Below are positions 48,199 to 60,100 of a DNA stretch of 64,000 bases, piece by piece. How positions within the stretch are numbered: the stretch's first letter is position 1; each line of letters opens with the position of its first letter. This DNA comes from Blastobasis lacticolella. Its lineage: Eukaryota > Arthropoda > Insecta > Lepidoptera > Blastobasidae. Both the position numbers and the translations under genes were made by a program. Under the pieces are notes generated by a model. It searched no databases and was not told the DNA's origin. It saw only the letters and a program-made list of their open reading frames with translations. The stretch spans positions 28,889,708-28,953,707 of the forward strand of contig LR990039.1 in the NCBI GenBank assembly GCA_905147135.1. The letters are read 5' to 3'.

Positions 48199-51100
48199 AT
48201 GGCAAACTTGAATTTCCAGCAAGCACCTAGAAGCCTAGCGAGCGGCGGTGTGGGGGGCCGCGTGGGCGCGGGGCTCGTAGGCGGCGTTTCCGGCGTCGGC
48301 GGGCATGTGACCCCCACGTTCGGGGGCGCGCTCTCGCCGGGGCGCGGCCCCACGGCCATGCCCGGCGGCGCGCCGCCCACCATGGCCTCCCGGGCTACGC
48401 TCTTCGGCCAGCGCGCCTTCGCCGACCGCCGGGTCCCGATGCAGCCGCCCAACTCCATGGTGAGACGCCCGAGTGTACCCAGGGCACCCGGCTTGCATGC
48501 GATGCAGTGGAAATCATCCCAAGTCAAGATAAATAATACTGACGGGGAGACCATAGTAGCAAAATAATGTGTAATCTAAATTGAAACTGCTTTAAATAAT
48601 ATCGTGACATACACGCATCAGCTTTCAGCTGCTAGTGTATAATAAATAATAATAATAATAATTTTTGTAAAATTCGTCTATAATTTTGTATGTGATAAGA
48701 GTGATCCCAAATATAATAAATTAGCAAGGTAATAATGATAATATATAACTTTTTAATAATTAGATTTCGAATTATCGACAAAACAATGAGAAATTGTGAA
48801 CGAAAAACTGTAGACCCAAATCGTAACTGGCGTAATCACTGCGTGCGACTCCACTGGTTCTTACCATCGTCTGGGATATACTATCATTGAAGTTATGTTT
48901 GTTGATTGGTTGGTATAATAGGCAGGCTATGATTAATTTTAAAGAATAACTAATAAAAGTCGTCAGATCTTTAAAAATCTGCCATTTAAATGTTCGCCCA
49001 TTGACATTTATCAAGTTATAGATATTGTCAGTGTCAAAACAAACTTTAATTACACTTTTATTATTACAATTGCTTTATCATATAAAATCTAGTAATTTCA
49101 AAACGCACATATCACAATTTGATGTAAACATTATAAATACAATATTGGAAAAACCATTCTGATAACTTGTCGTAAACTGTCTATCTTCTATCTGCCTAAT
49201 ATTTTAATTTCATAAACAACAGCATAGGATTCTTCCGTAAGTTCTTACACTGCGCCTAACATCAGAAAGATTTTTATTTATAGTTGTCCTCCTATTTCAA
49301 CTGAATTATCCTCAAGATATTTATGCACTTACGAATTTTAAATACTCGAAGTATAGGTTATTTAATCAATTTCAACTGAAGATAGATAGATAGATGTATC
49401 CGGGCCATTTTCCGCATTCTAGCGAACTCGCGCCCATTCTGCGTGGATATGGTGTACTCCAAGATACCCTATTGTTCCTGCCATCCCAACTCCTCCAGGA
49501 AACGCAGCAACCCTTTCAGTTTTGCAAACGTCTCTGGATGGGTTTGTGGTTGTCCGAGATGCTCATGCCTGTCTGATGCCACCCCCTCGCATGTCTGCAG
49601 GATATTGCTGCTGTCTCTTCCTCTCTCAGGTAGGCTCTGCACAAGGGGCTGTCGATGAGACCTATGGTGAAGAGGTGTTTATTAAATGGACCGTGTCCCG
49701 CTAAAGCTCCGGTTACCAGACGGAGTTGCTTTTTGGTTAGTTTTAAGAGCCTTTCAGAAAGGGGAGAGTTAATTTTCGGTAGAGCCTCCTTGGCTTGTCT
49801 GCATTCCTCTAGTGATGACCAGAGTCGGTTATGTTTTACCGTGATACTATCCATCAGGTGTTTACGGGTCCATGCAAATGGCATAGGTAGAATTGGTTCC
49901 GGGCCTGTAGGCTTCGTACTTGAGCCTCTTCTGGCCAACTCGTCAGCTGCGTCGTTCCCTCTCGATCCGCTGTGTCCTTTAATCCATTGTAGGGTTATGG
50001 GATTTGTTTTACATACCTCATTTAAGCATTTGCGGCAGTCGAGTAGAAGCCCCGAGGTTGTGTTGTTGTTTTCAAGGGCCATGAGTACTGCCCTGCTGTC
50101 TGATAAAATCCTAATAGGCTGTTGTTCTACCTTCTTGTCTCGTACCGCGTGTGTGGCTAGGATGATTCCCATGCACTCCGCTTGAAAGATCGTGTTGTAC
50201 TTACCCAGTGGGTCAGCTATTTTGATGTTTAGGTCGTCGGAGAAAACTCCGCAACCTGTACCTGAGTTTGTTTTGAACTCGTCAGTATAGATCCTTACTT
50301 CTCGTATGGCCCCTGTACCCCTGTACTCTGTACTCGTATGTTTTGGCCCCCCCGCGGGGGCCAAAACATACGAGTACAGTTGGATCTTGTACTTCTTGAC
50401 CGTTTCTACCGGCTTAGATATTCGGTCGCTAATGGCCTCCATCATTGGTTCCTTTTTTGTTTCATCGTAGTAAAGTACCGTATGCGGGAGCGGCACTTTG
50501 TCCAATAGATTTGAGTGTTTTAAACGTACCATAGCTATTGTTGCCTCTTGTTGTACGTGAAGGTGGAGTGGTGTTAGGTTGAGCATAGCTTCCAGTTGCT
50601 GCAGTTGGGGTTGTCCTCATGCAGCCGCTAACTGCCATGCAGGCTAGCCTTTGCAGTTTTTGTAATTTTGCTATTGTGGTGGATTTCAACTGAAATATTC
50701 TTAGTCCAGTTTAGTCGAAGCTGATATTTACATTCTTAATCGGACTGAAATAATGAAATACTCCGTTTGTAACGTGATGAACTCTCATATGTCAATGAAC
50801 TTTTATTTATCATCTCACCTGTTGTACGTCTACTGTTGAACACAGGCGTCCCCCCGCCCTCCCTCCCGCCTTCCAACCAGATCGATATCTTGCATCCGTT
50901 GTCTCCCTACGACCTACCGTCCTACACTGCGTATTCCGTATACATTGTTGGCACACAAGCCTTCCGCCCCATCGGTGATCGGTTCTGTAAATTACGTGGA
51001 CTGTCGTTAATCATTTCATTTTTGAGGCTCTTCGTCTACATATACCTCCAACCCTTTTCACTCGTGGGTGTCGTACAAGGCAATTAATGTTTTCGAGACA

Positions 51101-54100
51101 AAATATCTAGTGTCCGAGTTTGGAGAATGGAAATTATGGCAATGACCTCCCTTTTTGTGAGAGAGGCCCCTAAGTCCTGCAGTGGACTGTCATGGGCTGT
51201 GATGACGAGGTGATAAATATATATCAATATTTTATACGATAATCGCTTTCTAAGCAGACAATCACTTAAACTGCTTAAACTACTCCTCATGATTCGATCG
51301 CGCAAAAAAACTCCGAGCTTAGCTCTTTCCATTGCCGTTTGGGTAATAGTGAGCTTTCTTATAAGGCCCACAGTGAGCGGCCACGTTTCAGTTCCGTAAG
51401 TCATCACTGGCAACACACATTGGTCATAGATCTTCGTCTTGAGACACTGCGGTAATTGGGATGAAAATATATGGCGTAGCTTCCCGAACGCTGCTCAACC
51501 GAGCTGGATTCAATTTAAGTATCTATGTCTTTATATAGGTATATAATATAAAACAAAGCGTCTTCCCACCGTCTGTATTTATGTACGCTTAGATTTTTTT
51601 AAACTGCGCAACGAATTTTAATGCGGTTTTCAAAGGTTTATAAGTAAGTAAAAAAAGGGTAGGTAGGGGTGAAGTAAGTGTACGCGAACGAAGTCGCGCC
51701 CCGGGTTGTATCGTAACACTGTTCCACGTACAGTGCCAGGTTCAGTTAATAAAGAAAACACAAAGATTCAGGGTAATGGGTTCTAATTCTTTCAGTCCGG
51801 AAACTAGCTTAGTACAGTGAATTTAAAAAAATAGTAGTAAAGCACTAAAGTTCCAAAAAGAGTCTACTCCACATAACCTTAGTCCAGGCAGGATCACTGA
51901 ATTCACTTGGATTTCGTTTAAGCAAGCCGGAAAGTACCGTTTGCAGACTGACCAGGCGACTATGTTAGTTTGAGAAAATAGTTTCTGCTGCGTTATAATA
52001 ATACTGATCCACCTTCTATTTGGCATAACTTTCTTCAAATAACATTCATTTTGTAAAATAACATGAAAAATCCTTTCGGGTAATTCCACGTAAAAGTCTA
52101 CCAAAAATGAAAAATATTAATATTATTTTTCGTTGTAAAAATAGTATAGGTTAATGGTAACACTTTAGTATTTTAAGTTGTCACACTGGCAACGAAATAA
52201 AATATTAAGATTTTATTAAAAAAAAATTATAACGAAATAAAATAATGTGGATTTTAATAAAAGTAGTGTTTCTGAAATAATTTTATTGTTCTTGCATCTA
52301 GCAATATTTTGTTTCTAGTTGAATAAATTTTAAGTGCTGGATTATAATATTTTAGTAGAGATTTTCTGCATATTGTAATTCAGCTCTAAAATTTTTGCTT
52401 AATTAAAGCATTTTAGAATTTGGTAGTTCAATATCTTGAAAACTGTTTCTGACTTCCTACCTCATGTACTGTATTATTAGTGTCTATTGTTTCATTTAAA
52501 CATTCGTTATTTTGCGAACCAAAGTGACGGTAGAGTCGGTCACGAATAGTTTTTCTAATAAAACAGCTTCTATAAGTATAAGGCGTTCCATTTTAACACA
52601 TCTCTATCATTTGCTTCATATTCCTCAACTACAAATAGAAATTAAAACTATAAAGCTTGCACCGAGGAAGAATTCTGAAATTTAAAAACACTCCAAGACG
52701 ACTTCCTTTTGTATAGAGATGTAGAGTCCGTCACTTTTACATTTTGTTAAATAAACCATATTTAACCATGTTTTACGCGCATATTTATTACCACAGAGTT
52801 ATAATTAAAGGATAAACTAGACACATGCTACAATTGATACTATAAAACTAGTGGTATTTGTAAAACAACGCCTAAAACACAACGAAAGTTAGGTCAAATG
52901 TAGAGTCGGTCACATATGGAATTACCCTTCCACTTTTTTCACTTCCAAACTTCCAGACATCAGTCTTCATTTCTTTTCTCTAGCCGTCAATAAATTTCAA
53001 ACTTATCAAAGCCACAGTCTTTTTCGTGGGCAGCAAATATTAATAACATCTTCGCCATCATGGCATCGATCTATAGTTTGTCACTGCTTGACAAGTTCAC
53101 AACAACTTAAAACACTTTATGCCAAGATATTATTAAAAATTATACAGAAAACACGTATTCAAGGCCAAAAGTCATTAAAGCCTGAAGGGCCAAACTCAAG
53201 GAACTAAAACTGACAATTAAATTAAAATTGAAAATAAATTCTTAAAGAACTTGAACAGTTGTTCTGAACTAAGAAATCCAAATAACTGTAAGTACACATA
53301 TCAGGGCAAGACCCTACAGGATTCACTAGTAATACATTATGAACAAATGTGTTTTTTTTTATACTTAGATTTATTACGCACCGAACAATAAAAAGCCACT
53401 ACTATTTATCATTTAACATCATCTAAGAACATTTAAAGGGCAGCATTTATCAAACACTCTGAAGCCGCCATTTTAAATGTCCGCCATTACTGTAAAAGGC
53501 AAAATTTGAGATGGCTTCATATCCAAATTTAAACCTTTATTTATGTAGTATATGTGGTCCAAATTGTATGCTTCTATCATTAAATGCGCAATTCTTTCAC
53601 ATATCTGCCGGACTACAGTGTTTCAGCTTACGGGGTCGGCATCAGGTGAGTGATACCCCTGGTATTGCAAACTTCTACAGGCTGCGGTAACTGCTTACCA
53701 TCTGGCAGGCCGCGAGCTCATTTGCCACCTATATACAGTGTGTGGCCTACATCCGGGGATAATATTGAAAATAGAGACTCTTAGAGTACTTGTATTTTTT
53801 CTGAAAAGATTCTAGTTACCTGTATTACACACAATAAGAATTTATAGTTACGATTCATAATCAGTGATTATTGCAAAACGATATTATCGCTAACATTGTC
53901 AATGAGGCAGGGCAGGGCATGAGATAATATCAGCCGACATAACCACAAAATAAAGACATATTACATTCTGTTCAATTGTATTTATTATTTTTTTGTGTAC
54001 AATAAAAAATTGAATTGAATTTAATAAAGAACGGCCCGCCCCAAGCAGAAGGTCCACTGGAAACAATGCGCCATTTCGGTCACGCACACATTGACGTTAC

Positions 54101-57100
54101 GTTTACAGGCATTCTCACGCAGTTACAAGCAGTGCTCGGTCGCAATTGTTAACGCGAGTATTCATTGTAGTGTCGACATAAATTGAATATTATTTAATTA
54201 AACTATATCATTATTGATAAAATAAAAGTACTTGTACGTAACTAAGATTACTTAATAACATACAAGCAACGCACGCAGAGTCCAAGAACTGATGGGTGAC
54301 CATTTCAGGCTTTGAGGCTAGTCGAAATTCAGCACCGCTACGAATTCTTATGTCGATGGTGAAGCAACTAGTTGAACAGTTTTAGGCACCACGTGGCAGT
54401 TTTAAACACAATAAGAAACCGTAATGGCCACCTTAATGGTTTCTAGTCGGAAATGCCTGTCTAGTCTAATATAAAAAAAAATCGCTGACCACTTTCCTTC
54501 TCCATCATCAGATCAACTGACTAATACCATAATGTTGCATTTTCATCAATTTACATGTGTATGAAATTTTCAATTCAATTGATTACAGGGATGTGGGTCT
54601 GATGATATAATCAGGCGAAGAAATTTTAAAAAGTAAATAAACAGTAGTTTATTATTACGCCTATGTCTGAAGCTGGTATGGAAAATCTAATACACTGGAA
54701 CACAATCTAAACAGCTTGGGAAGCAATTATGATCACATTATGGCAAGGATTAGATATTGGTCCTTTGCAAGGGACATATTATTGTGAACGATCTTTAAAA
54801 TTCTATTCGATACTTTAAATACTCTTTTTAAAATTCAGAATAAATATAGTAGCATCCTCCATCCATAGTGAGTCGGCAAGTTTAGGTAATAATTTTCGAA
54901 GACGGGAGTGGACCTTCTGTTAGTTTTCTATTTTGTGACACAACCCATAAACTGTCAACGAGACGTTCCGAGTAGCTCCGAATAAGTACGATGCAGAATG
55001 CACTCGATCTAGTTGGGCGGAACGATTGTTTTGTTTTCATTACATTGAACTCACGATTAAATTTGTTAGAAAAAAATAAAAGTTAAGTTTTGATTTTAAT
55101 TAGTTGGGATCATGATGATTTAATTACAGGTGACCTATAGAGCCTCCGTTTTTGATATTTGCCGCGGTACTAGGCCCCACACTGTCTGTATAAAGAAGCC
55201 ACACATTGCAGGAAGCAACATTGCTCGTCTTGAAGGCCCTTCATAATATCTTCGTCTCCCACAGTCGAGTATGGGCCTGTCGCGGTTCAACGCGGGGAGC
55301 AACTACCACACGGTGTTCGGGGAGGGTGGCGACACGTCCACGCCGCCGCTTCTCGACCTGAGCGAGTTCCCCTCGCTGACGGCGCGCGGGGCTGGAGACC
55401 AGGCCCCCACCGCCGCGCCGCCGCCGCCCGGCTCCAAGCCTTACGGTAACCACGCAACACCACACCCGACACTATGCTAGACCCATGCCCACAGAAATCA
55501 AAATAAGATAAGCCTGTACTTACTCTACTGCGCCTCACAGCACACGCTGAGTGGGTAACGTTTATGCTAGCCGCCGCGGCACCGACAGTTGCATGGGAGG
55601 CTACGAATTGTTTTAGATATTTTAATTATTAATGTTTCCGTTGTCTGTTAACTGTTATAGTGTCGTGGTGTGCTATGTGTAATAAATGGCTTTTCTTTCT
55701 TTCTATCTTTAAGTAAAATAGAATTACTGCGCAATAACTGTCAGGATTCATATATTATGGGTAAAAAATGCCAATCGGATCCTCTACATCGCGACAAAGT
55801 TACGCGCGCATTGGACTTACGGTAAACACACGACACAATGTAAGAGAGTTACACTACGGGCGCGCTGATTGGTTGCTTAAAGCCTAGCTAGAAGGTAATG
55901 AAGTGCCGCGATGGTGCTTCACTCGGTGGCTTCTCTATTCATTACCAAGTAGCTGCATATCTGGGCTCTAAGCCCTAAGCAAGCCAGCTACCTGTCAGTG
56001 CTGCCATAGCCCTATGGTAACCACATGCCTTAGTGCGAAATGCCATTCGACACCACGCAAGATACGTCACGGCGCGAGGTACATGTAGCAGCCTCGCGGT
56101 CAAATGAGACTGCTTCCTGATCATTATAATCTGGAACAGGCTCTTTTTAGACTGGCACTTTCCAGCCGCATCGTCATTTGCCACCAGAAAAAAGAAATTT
56201 AGGGGCAGGCAGTGTCAAAACTCGCTATCTTTTTGTGGCATCACTTTATATCGTGTCTAAATATTGGGTTGAATACTCTGATGTGACTGAATAGCTTCTT
56301 TTTTTTAACACTAAGGTGGCAAACAAACTTACGGCCTACCTGATGGAAAGCAGTTACCGTAGCCTATGGACGTTTGCAATACACAACACTCATGTGCTGC
56401 CGACACACGTGACACGCTCAGCACACGTGACAGTTGATAACTCTCCTGTATTGTAACACAAGCTCCAACTCGATCAGTGGGTATGGTGAAGCAGCCGACC
56501 TCTGAGCAGTCTGAGTTCACGATGTCGTCGGAGGACTTCCCGGCGCTCCCTGGGACCTCCAGTTCCGCGGGGATGGCGCCGGCGCAGCCGCCCGCTCCCG
56601 CGCCCCCCGCCCCCGCGCCCGACTACGGCGCCGAGAAACAGCGGAAGGGCATACAAACCTCCGCGGAAGGTACGCCCCTCGCCCAACCCTTATCACACTG
56701 TTTATCCTATTAATGGTAGCCGAAAGCGAAATGTGAACAAGCAGCAAAAGGGTGGGTGTAGCATGTAAAACGAAAAAAATGGTTTTTTTTTATGATGAAG
56801 CCTTTAAGTTATTACACGAACAATAATAATAGCGTAGTCGAGTATGATAATAGTTTGCGAGTGTTTTAATACCTAATTATATGCAGTTGCATATACTGTA
56901 TAATCTACACTCCTTTACGATTAAATTACCTTATATATATATACCGTTGGCGAAGTTGACCAAGTTATATATTTTAATTAAAATATACTTTAATTTAAAT
57001 ATAATTATGATATATATTTCAAAAGTATACAATAAAAACTAGCCTAAATTGCAATCCACCACCTAATATGTTAGAATGAACAGTAAAAGTGTTGGCGTTT

Positions 57101-60100
57101 ATTTACATCCGTTATCATCATCTACCTGCTGTTATCCCACTAGGTGGGGTCGGCACAATATCTCTATCTTCCATTCTACGTTATTTTACATACGTTTTTT
57201 AACATCCACCATCTACAATATCGCTCATCGTTGTTTACATTTTGATTATTGCTATCCTGAACAGGATATAAACACCTACAGTGACACACGGCTATGTAAC
57301 GCTCACCAATTTGCAGGCAAGGTGACGAATATACCCGAGACGATGATACCCAACCAATTCGGCATCGTGGGCCTGTTGACTTTCATCCGCGCCGCCGAGT
57401 CGGACCCGAGCCTCGTTTCGCTGGCCCTGGGGCAGGATCTCACCGCGCTCGGCCTGAACCTCAACTCACCTGATAACCTCTACTTGACCTTTGCCGGTCC
57501 CTGGGCGGAGATGCCTTGCAGGTACGCTCCTAGTCTCGATATTTTGCAATGTAACCCCCGCTAACAATAGATGAAACTGGATCCAGTCCATGGATAACAA
57601 TTTTCATGTGGCTAGATGAGTCCACAGCACACAGCAGTAACCTTTTGGTCGACTCTTGACGCTTGATCTCTCGTCAAGCATCAAGAGTCGGCTTGTCAGA
57701 AGAACAAATCTTAAGAGTCGGCCCGAGGGGGCACCAGCTACTACCTTGTCTACGTCCACCGTTGAAGATCCGGCGGCACCCTGGGGAGCCAACATTAAAT
57801 ACAATGTCAAATCTTGGCTTTTGAGAGCCTAAATAATAATAATTTGATTTTTCAAGTGTGTATCTTCATGTGTGCATCTTAGCCCTTATGGGTCGAATAT
57901 ACAGTTTGTTAATTGCACTGACAAACTGTATACTCCGCCTATGGGGGCACCAGCTACGACCTTGTCTACGTCAACCGTTGAAGATCCGTCGGCACCCTGA
58001 GAAGCCAACATTAAATACAATGTCAAATCTTGGATTTTGAGAGCCTAAATAATAAAAAATTTTTTTTTGGTGTGTGTCTCTTTTTGTGTTCTTGGCTTTT
58101 GAGAAGCTAAATAATAATAATTTCATTTTTTCAAGTGTGTATTTTCATGTCTGTATTTTAGCCCTTCCTTTCATGTGTGCATCTTAGCCCTTCTGGGTCG
58201 TATATAATGTTCGTCATGGACAAGCATTATGTACCGCCTATGGGGGCACCAGCTACTACCTTGTCTACGTCCACCGTTGAAGATCCGGCGGCACCCTGGG
58301 GAGCCAACATTAAATACAATGTCAAATCTTGGCTTTTGAGAGCCTAAATAATAATAATTTCATTTTTCATGGGTGTAATCACAGGCGTGAGTCATAATCA
58401 TCTTAGTCACAAGCGCGTACGATTCTAGATGTTCCGGACGACGATTAACTCTTTACATAATTACATATGTGTGCTCGTCTTGTCAGAAAAAGAAATCCAG
58501 AATCTCTCATCAGTTTACCTGTTTATATATATTCACAATACTTATACATTTTATTAACGGTATCCGTTTTGCTACAGGCCGCAAGACATGGATTACAACG
58601 TGCCCCCCGAGTATCTGATACACGGCTCCATCAGAGACAAGCTGGCGCCTGTGCGACTGAATCGATATAAAGAGGATTTGCTGTTTTATCTCTTCTATTG
58701 CTTTGTTGGTGACTTCTTGCAGGTTGCGGCAGCGGCAGAACTGTGAGTCGGATTATATTATATTACGTTTCTAACTACGTCATAGTGTAGTGTATGTCAT
58801 CAAAATGGCACACTCATAAAGTATAATCAAAGCATGACGCCATGCATGTATTTTACTATAAATTATATTTATTACTAATATCTCTCCTATGGCATCAAAT
58901 GTATGTATCAATATTTCACACAGATTATCTCTAATACACAAATTTCTAAAATACAGAAAGCACACCAACTAACCCACCACCTGTATGAAATAATCATAAA
59001 AGATACAAAAACATTTCATAACGAAACTGGGTAGTTGATGTTGTACTTACTCGTTGTACGTACTCGCTTGGAGCCCAAAGGGTGAACCCTCCAAAAAACT
59101 CCAATATCCATCCTCAAGCTCGGTCGTACAGTACTCGGCACGTTATAAGGCGGCCGAAGAATTGACAAGGATGCGGGATGGTGGTACATTGAGGTGCAGG
59201 AAGCAGTTAAGGACAAAAAGGCATGTTTCGAGAAACGGCAGCGTAGTAACTCACTAGCGGATAATGAGGTTTGCTTGGGAGCGAAGCGGCGAGCTAAAAT
59301 GTCGCTGGCTCCGGTCTACGATGCGTTGGATAATGTGGAGGGGCAAAAGCTTCACAGTATCCAGCGCATCTCGTGTGCAGAATCACGTCAAGCTAGTCTA
59401 GATGTGACAAAGTGTGTTGCCATAAAAGGCACGGACGGCGTGTTGCTCACAAGATCAAAGAGGCACGGCTACGCTGGTGCGGTCACATATTGCGTAAGCC
59501 CCAGGGATACGCGGGGATAGGTGCTTAAACCTGCCTGTATTAGGAAAGGGAGGCCCAAAAAGCGATGTATTGACATCGCCGAGTCGGACGCGAGAGCCAA
59601 CGGCTTACGACGTGTGGGTGCGGACCCTGGTAGAAGCCGTGATTGACCGCGCGGATGATAATGAGCTTATGTTGTACTTACGTGGCGTAGTTCTGATCTT
59701 ACATTTCTGGGCGCAGGTACAACCGTGAATGGCGATATCACATGGAGGAAAAGGTGTGGATCTCTCAAGCGCCCGGCATGCCCACCGTGGAGAAAACCTC
59801 CACGTATGAGCGCGGCACCTACTACTTCTTCGACGCGCATAACTGGCGCAAGGTATGGTGTTATGTTCTTATTGTATCGAGCACTTTTTCCCGCGTGAAG
59901 TCAGCCGCGTGGTGAGTGTTTTAAATTCTTTGCGGGTTTAGTACGCGACACGCTATATGGATGGACGGAAATAACCAACAAAGCATTAGAAACATCAATA
60001 TCAAACGGCCGCGCGAGTCCCTCTCCTGACTATACTCTATTGTTTTTAACTATAACGTACTGAAACTAAATACGACATGCTCATTGGTTCATTCAAATTA

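Noticed and set aside
48183..48554. Long minus-strand frame opposite CNOT2 exon 1
   Set aside because: A shadow of the GC-rich coding exon on the other strand.
50836..51087. CNOT2 exon candidate after an acceptor-like gttgaacacag
   Set aside because: The reading frame shows no CNOT2 similarity, and its right end runs into a family E repeat.
57640..58370. CRISPR-like array
   Set aside because: Only three units, irregular spacing (216 and 299 bp), a eukaryotic intron, and the variable parts are self-complementary rather than spacer-like.
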